Origin: [Phialemoniopsis] sp. UDSM-2020
Lineage: Eukaryota > Ascomycota > Sordariomycetes > Thyridiales > Thyridiaceae
DNA length: 64,000 nt
NCBI GenBank assembly: GCA_018873225.1
Contig: JAEILZ010000002.1
Location: 2,728,001 to 2,792,000, forward strand
Reading direction: 5' to 3'
In this document: piece by piece, positions 55,243 through 64,000 of the stretch
Numbering within the stretch: the first letter of the stretch is position 1
Layout: each line of letters opens with the position of its first letter
The notes under the pieces: model-generated
Told to the model about the DNA's origin: nothing
Seen by the model: the letters and a program-made list of their open reading frames with translations, nothing else
Database searches by the model: none
Translations under genes and position numbers: made by a program

Positions 55243-58222
55243 CTAGCCTCCCGCAACAACAGCGAGGCCGTCGTAAATCATCTTCTTGACGGCGTAAAAC
55301 GTCCCGCCGATCTGCATGGCCGGCCCGCCGTCCGTGGGCAGGCCGATGCTCTCGACCTCGACGCGGCCCGTCGTCGTCTTCTTGATGGCCACGGCGCCGT
55401 CGACGACGAGCGTGCCCTCGCCGCGGAACTCGGCCGTGTGGCCCGACGACTGCATCGCGCGCCGCAGGTCCGCCAGCCGCAGGTCGCCGACGTGCAGGGG
55501 CTGCGCGGCGGACCGCGTCGCCGAGGTCATGGCCGTCGGGATGACGTCGAGCGTGGGCAGCTGCGCCTTGTCCTCTGCCGCCGCAGAGTCCGCCGAGACG
55601 TTGTGGGTGTCGCCGCTCTCGGTCTTGATGCGCTTGTTGGCGCCCTCCTCGTCTCCGGCCTCGTGGGACGGCGTCTCTTCCTTGGTCGCCGCCGCTGAGC
55701 CGAGGAGCTGCCCCGTGAGCGTGACGATGCCCAGTCCGCGCAGGTTCTGCCACTTGAGGCGCTTGACCAGCTGGTCCGCCAGCTTGACCACCCAGGCTTT
55801 GGTATCGACGCTGGCGTCGACGGTGATACCGACCTCGGGCGTCAAGACATCGACCTCGTCTTCAGACACGCCGCGACTCTTGCTCACGATGTTCCTGTAC
55901 TTGGTCATGACGGCCGTGGTCTCCTGGCTGCTGCCGCCAATAAGGATCAACTTTCTGGGCTGAATCAGCGGGAGGAGCATCTCGAGGTTGCGGTCAGAAT
56001 GCAAGCCCGAATAGTCCACGTAAGCAATGCGGAGCTTGATGGAGAGCTTTTCCTTGGTGACGATCAATTTGGACGGGCCCATTGGCTGCTCCTCTTCGTC
56101 CTCTCCGACCTCGTCAAGATCATCAGAAGGACCATCTGGTGATACGTCTTGCCCTTGGTCGTCTGCGGATGTTGCTCGGGTGAGGTGAGGCCGTTTGCTT
56201 GAACCCGAACCAGGTTTGTTGCTTCCGATATCATCCCACTTCCTCTTCTTGCCCAGGCCCTCTTGATCACCTCCATTCGCGGCTTGCGCCACATTTTCGT
56301 CTTCCTCCCTTTCTTCCGACCGCAAGTAGTCTTCCGGCCTGATCAAGTCTCCGAACTCATCATTCCTTCGCCTCCTGATAGCAATAGGGAACATCCTCTC
56401 GCGACCTTTCTTGTTCCGGACATCAAAGTCGTACACGCCCTTTTTCTTGAGCAGAATGTTGATGCCCAGATCTTCATCGGTCAACACAATCTTTTTCCTG
56501 CTTGCCTGGCCGATAGTAGTTGACAGGTTCAGAGCTTTGCCCTGTTGTTCGTTGTCGGATTCGTCCGAATCTGAAGATGATTCCGAGGAGATGTCGTCGT
56601 TCAGGTCGGCGGCTGCCTCGAGCGAAGTCCCTCCTCCGGTCTGAAGGGTGGCCTGTAGTTGTCGTTGAGTGGCGAGCCACTGCTGGTAGAGTGCAAGCTC
56701 ATCACCCTCCAGAGCCTGCCGACTGACTTCACTAACTTCGACTTCTCGGCCATTGCCTGGTACAGGGTCGCTTGATTGTGCATCGGCGCCATTGGTTTCT
56801 GCCCACCATCCCCACAATGTCCTGGCCATAGAGGGACTGTTGTTGACGTTGAGATTAGGCACCTCGGTGAGAATGACCAGATTCCTCGGGTCGTCAGCAA
56901 TTCTCTTCAAGACATCCTTGGAGAATCCCCATTCCAGGCTTGCGTCGCTCGCGAGAATAATTCTGCCATTTCCTTCGGCTCCGTCCATGCTCTGGTCAAG
57001 GAGCTTCTCTACTTGAGCTTTCCTCTCCAATAAGCGCAGGTGTCGGAAATCGAATGGCCCTGCCTCCTTCCCTTTGGCTCCACCTGAACTTCCATTAACT
57101 CGCCTTGACGTGTCTGCGGCAATCTCAAACTCTTGCACGATGCCCTCGTTCATCCATTCTAGCATGCTCCGGGCGTGGCGCATAACATTGTGTACACCGC
57201 GGCCAGCAAGGTAGAGTTTTGATTTTGAGAGAGCAGAACTCTCCGCTGTGGTGTCCTTCCGCCACTCGTGCTCGAGAAAGTAGGCGAGCTCAACAACTCG
57301 CGCGTCCGAATCCACCGGGATGAGGACAGTCCCGCCCCGTTCGAGCGTCAGGCGGGCAGTTGCCAACAATTCCTGGTCTCTATCGCCTGGGCGTGCGATA
57401 CTCGGAGACTTGCTGCTGCATACCAGCGCGGTCGGTTTCCGTAGAGCTTCGATGACTTCTGAGCCACCACCATGGCCCCCCATCCAGGCCGCGCCAGAGA
57501 AGACATTTTCCTTGTACTGACCCCAGTCGCAAGCATACACTATCGACTCAAGCCCATGCTGAAGGTGCCAGATTGTACCACCCAAGGACCTTCCTGAGTT
57601 GTATGCTGTGATGGTGAGGCCGCTGAGCGAAGCTGAAAAGGTCGGCGTCGGCACAACGGTTGGCTGGGAGTATTTGAGATCACGGATGAGTGAGAAGTAC
57701 TTGGCAATCTCTTCGGGAGTTGGCTGCTGGAGAAGAAAGTTCTGGTCGGCGGGAAGTGATTGCGACGTGGAATATGAGACCTGGGCGAGTGAACTGCGCG
57801 GGATGGTGGTGGCAGCGAGGGGTGTCGTAGAGTAGAGGTCCTGCAACAAGGTGCGTCCCAGGTCGATGACTGGTCTCGTCGCATATATGGGTATCCTTGT
57901 AAAGAGAGGAAAGTTCCTACAACAGTGTGCATAGGCGGCTAGGTGAGGGATCGTAGCTTGCGTGAGCAGGACTAGAGAGAGTGTAGGCACTTGTCTAAGG
58001 CGAGAAGGAAAGCAAGAGTTAGCAGCGAAGTCCACCAGGTATGCCGTAGACGGGGCAGCAATTGCGCGCAACGTACTTCTCCAGCTCCTGAAGCTTCTCT
58101 GTATCAAAGGACTCGTCCCAACCGACGTCGATCAGCACCTTGATGCCGCCATCGAGCTCGAGGATCGACTGCGATGCGGTCGACTCGGACTGGGCGCCCT
58201 GCAAGGGGCAGAAAGTGAACAT
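55243..58222 (-). CDS. CFT2: Cleavage and polyadenylation factor subunit CFT2/CPSF100
   Basis: Exons 58222-58077 and 57994-55243 give 965 aa. The start MFTFCPLQGAQSE and LDGGIKVLIDVGWDESF open the metallo-beta-lactamase fold, followed by VLLTQATIPHLAAYAHCCR, ARPVIDLGRTLLQDLY and LTITAYNSGRSLGGTIWHL. The beta-CASP domain includes GGTVLIPVDSDARVVELAYFLE and VVILTEVP-like segments (LVILTEVPNLN). An acidic/Ser insert follows (about 495-660), and the C-terminal RMMBL-like part ends with GTFYAVKKMIYDGL. The zinc-binding HxHxDH of the active nuclease CPSF73/Ysh1 is missing (T-Q-A-T-I-P-H instead), and the later motif has GRSLGG, so this is the inactive partner subunit. It forms a heterodimer with CPSF73 in pre-mRNA 3' cleavage. 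It is divergent from SEC24. Confidence 0.95.
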
Positions 58223-59027
58223 GTCAACCGAATTGCAAGGTTATCTTGTTGATCGCATATTTGTACTGGGCAGGCTGGCGGGAGTGGGATTGACCAGGCT
58301 GTTGAGTGTGGGAGAGAAGTGAAAATCAAAGGGCTTTTGCTGGAAGTGCGATTCTTTGTCGCGTCCAGAGCTGGAGATGCAAGTCAGCCAAAAGCAGCAC
58401 AAGTCTGGTTTGGCATGGTTTGGCTGGTGAGAGCTAAGGCAGATCGAGACGCTTGGACCACTACCTTGCTTTACTCACCTCAGTCAGATCAAGTGCGTTT
58501 CCTCAGTGGGCTGGGACCCCCAGATAGCGCCTAAATCGGGCTTATCACCCGCTATTAATCAATTTATGACGCTGATTGCAGTACCTGAGCAAGCCTGAGC
58601 CCGCCAACGGAAACGGAAAAAGTGGCCGGAAAGAAATCGTGTCAATTCCAACTCTGAAGAGAAGCGCGCTCGAATTATTACCCCTGTCTTGTCTTTAGCG
58701 GCATCGAAAGGGCCACTTTTTGGTGCGTGTCTTCACAAGCAAGCCTATCCCGGAGTGACACTGGCGAGCTTCACAAACGTGTTCACCGCAAACACGCTGT
58801 GGTTGACCCCCTTTGTTGATCTTCCCTCACCTTCCTCTGGCTGGCGACTAGGGAATGTTCCTCTTGCAGTAGTTGTGCATTCTCAAACTGACTATATCAC
58901 CGTCTACAGCCGGTCCTTTTTCAACGAACCGCCCAGACTAGCACCCACCTACAGGACAGCTTGGCGATCCAAGCTCCGTCACGCCCGCGTTCGAGGCGCA
59001 TACTCAACTTCTTGACGGCTGCCCACC
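58223..59027. promoter_or_regulatory. Divergent promoter region CFT2 / SEC24
   Basis: 805 bp separate the two start codons and hold both promoters. No TATA box or named element was recognised; the SEC24 ATG has a strong ACC context. Confidence 0.5.
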
Positions 59028-62000
59028 ATGGCTGACTACTCAATGTATCATGCCCTTGGCCAGGGCGAGCAGCTCGACCCCAACGATCCCAATAGAACCA
59101 CCCAACCGGCACCACCCCAGTTTCAACCTCCCGCCCACTCGCAACCCTACCAACAGGGCATGGGCTACAATGCGCCGGCCCCGCCAGGCCAGCAATACTA
59201 TGGTGCGCCCTCGCCAATGGGCGGCCCGGCCTCTCCTCAGGCCCCGGGCTATGGGCCACCTCCGGGACAGAGTCCGTACCCCGGCCAGTCGCCGAGTGCT
59301 GAGGATGGCAACCTCGCCACACAGATGGGTGGCATGTCGTTGGGTGCCGAACAACACCACGCAGGAAGGAAGAAGAAGAAGGACCGCCATGCATACCACA
59401 CAGTCGAAGCCCCCGTTGGCTCCTCCCAGCCGTTCAACGGGATTCCTCCTCCGGGCATACAGGCAACTGCCTTTTTGAATGCCGATCAATCTGGCGGCGG
59501 TGGCTTCGGCGGTCAGGCACCCAGCCCTCAGTTCGGCCAGTTCCCGGCAGCTGCCAACGCCCCTTTCAGCCCAGCAAACCCTGCCAGCCCGGCCGAGTTT
59601 GCTGCCCGAGGTGTCGACGGTTCCGCTCCTACTGTTGTGCCAGCTTCGGGTCAGCAGAAGGTGTCCCCTGAGGATTTGCCCAGCGTGCCCGTGTCGAGAG
59701 ACTCGGTCCAGCAGTACTTCTTGAGCAACATGTACCCGACATTCGAGAAACACGTCCCTCCACCTGCAGCTATCTCATATCTCGCCTTTGACCAGGGAAA
59801 CTCCGCCCCCAAGTTCACCCGTCTCACGATGAACAACATCCCGGCCAGTTCTGAAGGCCTCCACAGCACCGGCCTTCCTCTTGGTCTGATACTCCAACCT
59901 CTCGCGACTCTGCAGGCGGGCGAGTCACCTATCCCTGTGCTTGACTTTGGTGATGTCGGCCCCCCACGTTGTCGGCGATGCCGAGCCTACATCAACCCTT
60001 TCATGATGTTCAGGCAAGGTGGCAACAAGTTTGTATGTAATCTTTGCACATATCCTAACGATACCCCGCCTGAATACTTCTGCGCCACATCTCCCCAGGG
60101 GCTACGCGTCGATCGGGACCAGCGACCAGAGCTGTGTCGCGGAACTGTCGAGTTCGTCGTGCCCAAGGAGTACTGGACAAAGGAGCCTGTTGGTCTTAGG
60201 TGGCTTTTCGTCATCGATGTAACTCAGGAATCTTACAACAAGGGCTTTCTGGAGGCTTACTGCGAGGGCATTCTTGCTGCCCTGTATGGGGAGGAAGAGG
60301 GTGAAGAGAAGGACGAGAACGGGGAGACGAAACGACGGATACCGCCCAATGCTCGCGTCGGCTTCGTCACCTACGACAAAGAAATCCACTACTACAACTG
60401 CAGTGTAAGTTGAAGCCCGTTCTGACCCCATGATATGAGGCTAACAGGGACTAGCCGGCTCTTGAGCAAGCCCAGATGATGATTATGCCTGATATCGAAG
60501 ACCCCTTTGTGCCCCTGAGTGAGGGTCTGTTTGTCGACCCTGTCGAGGCCAGGTGAGTTTGTAGTGTTAGGAATCTATGTGACTTTTGGTTGGGTACTGA
60601 CCAGACCAGGACTGTTATCACGAGTCTCCTAACCCGGTTGCCGCAAATGTTCTCTGCCATCAAGAACCCCGAGCCTGCACTGCTTTCAACCCTCATCTCA
60701 GCAACAGCGGCACTGGAAAAGACCGGTGGTAAAATTGTCTGCTCCTTGTCAGCCCTTCCCACATGGGGACCTGGAAGGCTCTTCATGCGCGACGACGGCA
60801 AGCACACCGGCGGCGAGATTGATAAGAAGCTTTTCACTACGGAACACCCCGGTTGGAAGAAGGTTGCCGAGCGGATGGCTGCCGGCGGTGTGGGTGTAGA
60901 CTTTTTCATGGCTGCTCCTTCGGGTGGCTACCTCGATATTGCCACTATTGGTAGGTTGACTCATACTAGCTGCCGTCTGCCAGTCGACTAATCCACGACA
61001 CAGGTCATGTCTCCTCTACGACTGGTGGTGAGACATTCTACTACCCCAACTTCGTCTCGCCACGGGACAGCCCGAAGTTGTCACTCGAGATCAAGCATGC
61101 TGTCACCCGAGAGACTGGCTTTCAGGCACTTATGAAGGTCCGCTGCTCGAACGGTCTCCAGGTCTCTGCCTATCATGGCAACTTCATTCAGCACACTTTC
61201 GGCGCGGATCTGGAGATTGGTGTTCTCGACTCAGACAAGGCTATCGGAGTGACATTCAGCTATGACGGCAAGTTAGACTCGAAGCTTGATGCTCACTTCC
61301 AATCCGCAACCCTCTACACCACCGCCAACGGTGAGCGCCGTGTTCGCTGCTCCAACATCGTTGCGAGTGTCAGTGATAATGCCAAAGACACCCTCAAATT
61401 TGTCGACCAAGATGCTGTCTATTCCATCCTGGCAAAGGAGGCAGCTACCAAGCTCGCGTCCACTTCTGCCAGCCTGAAGGACGTCCGCCAATGGCTGACA
61501 GAAAGGACAATCGATATCCTCGCTGGCTATCGCAAGAACTACCTGTCCCAGTCGCACCCGCCCAGTCAACTAGTCTTGCCAGAGCGTCTGAAGGAGTTTT
61601 GCATGTACATGCTCGGTCTCATCAAGTGCCGCGCCTTCAAGGGTGGTAATGAGACCTCAGACCGCCGCGTGCACGAGATGCGCATGATCCGCTCCATGGG
61701 TTGCCCCGAGCTCAGTGTCTACCTGTACTCGCGCATGATCCCCATCCACAACCTGCAGCCCGAAGAGGGCTTCGCGGACAAGGAAACGGGCCAACTGAAG
61801 ATGCCGCCCTCCGTGCGCACGAGCTTCGCGGGCGTCGAGCCCGGCGCGGTCTACCTCGTCGACAACGGCCAGCAGTGCCTCATCTGGTTCCACGCGCAGA
61901 CCTCGCCTAACCTGATCACGGATCTCTTCGGCCCGGACAAGGACACCCTGCAGAGCCTCGACGCCTACACGTCGAGCCTGCCCGTGCTCGAGACACACCT

Positions 62001-62348
62001 CAACGCCCAGGTGCGCAACATCATCGCGTTCCTCAAGGGCCTCCGGGGCTCCAAGGGCTTCACGATCCAGCTCGCGCGGCAGGGCATCGACGGGGCCGAG
62101 TACGAGTTTGCGAGGCTGCTGGTCGAGGACAGGAATAACGAGGCGCAGAGCTACGTGGACTGGCTGGTGCAGATCCACAAGAGTGTGCAGCTCGAGGTAA
62201 GCTGACCGATGATGCAACCCTGCAATTTGCTGTCTTGCTCTTTACTGACATTGTTCTTTTTTAGCTTCAGGGTCAAAGGAAGAGGGAAGATGGAGGCGAC
62301 TCGTCGACTCTTGCCACCTTTGCTGGCTTGAGGCCCGCCTACTGGTGA
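59028..62348 (+). CDS. SEC24: COPII coat cargo-selection subunit SEC24
   Basis: Exons 59028-60404, 60455-60552, 60610-60950, 61004-62196 and 62265-62348 give 1030 aa. Residues 1-200 are Pro/Gln/Gly/Tyr-rich and disordered, with a basic KKKKDRH patch near 120. The zinc finger has Cys315, Cys318, Cys337 and Cys340 (RCRRC ... FVCNLC). The vWA-like trunk begins at [21 protein letters not shown], continues [17 protein letters not shown], and includes [17 protein letters not shown]. The beta-sandwich, helical and gelsolin domains follow, the last with [18 protein letters not shown]. The 27-residue last exon ends LRPAYW. With SEC23, it binds cargo export signals at ER exit sites and forms the inner COPII coat. 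Only the extreme N-terminus varies among fungi. The identification is certain. Confidence 0.97.
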
Positions 62349-63175
62349 TGACCCAGGTGCTCCCGGGTGACAAGACAATGAAAACTTCGGCACGAGAGAG
62401 GAGGGACTGTCAACTGCGGGTGCTAGATTTCGATAGCTCTCGTCAGTACCGGTCACTGTTCTCTCCGATGATGATGATTATGATACGCTGTCTCGATCTG
62501 CTAAAGAGAGAGGCCGCGAGGTAGAGAAGGCTGGGGAAGGTGTGATAGCAAGGAGAAGCAGTAACGTGACTGGATCCACGACGGTAAAAAGAGGCATATG
62601 ATATTATAAAAGCTGAATGAATGGTATAACAAACAACTACCTCGATCTAGTGCAGTGCAGGTGAAGTTGACCAGGGCCAACCTGTGATAAGATACTCTTA
62701 CCTGTGCCACTTCATATTACAAGTCTTCTGAGGCTCTCCTGCTCCGGTGCAGTTACATGGCATCAAAGGTATCACCATATTACATATCAGTACTAGTCAC
62801 GATGTTAGGATGCCAGTTTGAACAGTATCAGAATCTTTGATTTCACATTCCCATATGCCGTTGTTGAACAGCTGTATCTAGTAAAAAGAAAGGTAGAACC
62901 AGACAAGTGATACGTAAAAGAGAACCCTAGAAGCCGTACCCTGCCAGGGTATTCATGAGAGCCCCTGGTTGACCATAAACTCCTTGCTGCCAAAGATGCA
63001 ATGATTGCCCGTTTCCCTAGTAATGATGACATTTAAGAAAAAATAGAAAACAGCTTTTACCCTCCTTTCCCCGTATGAGCGAAGCAATGGAACTTCGAAG
63101 GCACAAATTATTCTCCCGGTGCCCCCTTCCTCTGCGGTTCCTTATATATACTGAACGCCTCCTCAAATTTCATCT
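62349..63175. other. Intergenic, 0.8 kb, between convergent genes
   Basis: This holds the SEC24 3' UTR and the 3' UTR of the last gene. Apart from AT-rich runs around 63030-63060, nothing was seen. Confidence 0.5.
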
Positions 63176-64000
63176 TCATCCCCTTGTATGCAAAAATTTC
63201 CTGTCGAGAACCGACAGCGCGCGCACATCCTCGTGGAACGACGAGGGCGGCGGTAGTATCTTGGAGCCCATGATGGAGCCGTTGGATGACCCCGCGCCGA
63301 GCTGGCGGGGCGAGTTGCCCGCGCTGTTGTTCGCCGGGTTCGCGCTCGTCGGCTCCGAGTTTGTCGGCGTCGGGTGCAGCAGGATCGACAGGCTGGCCTT
63401 ATTGCCCGACGAAGGCCCGTTGTGGTCCGAGTGCGACGAGCGCGGCGGCGAGGCCGAGCCCCTCGGGGGAGGCGTGCTCATTGTGCCGTTGGCTGATATC
63501 GCCGGTAGCGGACCAGGCGCGTTCTTAGCTCCGGCTGGTGCCAAGCGAGGGTCGAGCTGGGCCTGCTGCGCCTGCGATTGCAGGTGATGTAGCCTGGGCG
63601 AGTCATTCTGCCGCGGCTGAGGTAGGTGAGGAGAATGTTGGTAATGGTGGGGCGGCGCAGGGTTGTAGGGTGCCAGTGTCGGCGGTGTGTTGCGCGATTG
63701 CGGAGCGGAAGTTGGCGGGGGAAGCGGCGCGCGGTCGTACTGGGCATTCGGTGGCGGCGCACTCGCATATGCAGGTTGAGAAGGATAATGTGCGCCGTTC
63801 GGTGGAGGAGGTCCGTTCGAAGGGGGGTAGTGGTGAGTATAGTGGCCATAGGGAGGGGTCGCCATCGGCGAAGGGGGCCAACCGTAGCCTTGCTGAGGGT
63901 ATGGCGGGTAAGGTGCGCCCTGCTGCGGGTGTCCGTGTTGTTGCGGAGCTAGGTACGGAGGTTGCTGCATCGGCGTCCGCGTCATGGCCGGCACGGGAGT
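63176..64000 (-). CDS. Unrecognised Pro/Gln/Ser/His-rich protein, 3' part only
   Basis: The frame is open from the right edge of the window to a stop at 63176 (about 274 codons), with no start or splice site needed inside. The visible part is low complexity: APQQHGHPQQG, PYPPYPQQGYGWPP and other Pro/Gln/Tyr runs, then Ser/Asn/Pro-rich sequence. A more conserved-looking C-terminus follows (SLSILLHPTPTNSE, then FHEDVRALSVLDRKFLHTRG). No zinc finger, DNA-binding or enzymatic domain is visible, so such a domain, if any, lies beyond the window. The composition resembles disordered tails of fungal transcriptional or RNA-binding regulators, but that is a guess. The sustained open frame and absence of stops over 0.8 kb support a real exon. 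Confidence 0.65.
   Translation of the reverse strand, partial: TPVPAMTRTPMQQPPYLAPQQHGHPQQGAPYPPYPQQGYGWPPSPMATPPYGHYTHHYPPSNGPPPPNGAHYPSQPAYASAPPPNAQYDRAPLPPPTSAPQSRNTPPTLAPYNPAPPHHYQHSPHLPQPRQNDSPRLHHLQSQAQQAQLDPRLAPAGAKNAPGPLPAISANGTMSTPPPRGSASPPRSSHSDHNGPSSGNKASLSILLHPTPTNSEPTSANPANNSAGNSPRQLGAGSSNGSIMGSKILPPPSSFHEDVRALSVLDRKFLHTRG

Overview
The window is nuclear DNA of a filamentous ascomycete (Pezizomycotina, most likely a Sordariomycete). The reasons are: short GT-AG introns of about 50-200 nt in nearly every gene, a NoxB-type NADPH oxidase with an N-terminal extension, two PTH11-like rhodopsin-fold membrane proteins, a metacaspase with a Pro/Gln/Tyr/Gly prodomain, a WSC/GPI wall protein, and strong C/G preference at third codon positions. 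I cannot name the species from sequence alone. All exon models below were built by eye from reading frame, splice consensus and family conservation.

Layout. 1-9.9 kb: the 5' end of a rhodopsin-fold membrane protein (-, runs off the left edge); a type I metacaspase (-) divergent from a WW-domain protein (+); a PEBP-like protein (+); a SINE-like tRNA-related element; a secreted DUF1593/Sde182-type protein (-). 11.4-23.1 kb: a classical short-chain dehydrogenase (+), a second rhodopsin-fold membrane protein (-), a 4.3-kb gene-free stretch, then two convergent alpha/beta hydrolases with secretion signals, one simple (+) and one of the TAP-like S33 family (-). 24.2-30.4 kb: condensin SMC4 (-) divergent from a small ELYS-domain nuclear-pore protein (+). 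31.5-34.1 kb: two convergent secreted or wall proteins. 36.5-40.2 kb: glutaryl-CoA dehydrogenase and the ubiquitin-conjugating enzyme UBC4. 43.4-54.7 kb: NoxB, a DAL5-type MFS transporter, flap endonuclease FEN1 and a cytochrome b5-acyl-CoA dehydrogenase fusion, all +. 55.2-64 kb: polyadenylation factor CFT2/CPSF100 (-) divergent from COPII coat SEC24 (+), then the 3' part of an unrecognised low-complexity protein (-) leaving the right edge.

Most genes are conserved housekeeping functions (chromosome condensation, DNA replication/repair, mRNA 3' processing, ER export, ubiquitination, lysine/tryptophan catabolism) mixed with sensing and secretory genes (receptor-like proteins, NoxB, metacaspase, wall proteins, secreted hydrolases). 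There is no secondary-metabolite cluster, CRISPR array, transposase or convincing tRNA gene, and I found no clearly new multi-gene system. The most interesting signals are local: a 5-nt microexon in FEN1 that carries the catalytic Asp34 codon, an upstream ORF overlapping the NoxB start codon, a SINE-like repeat, an isolated 22-bp palindrome, and unusual acceptor choices in two genes.
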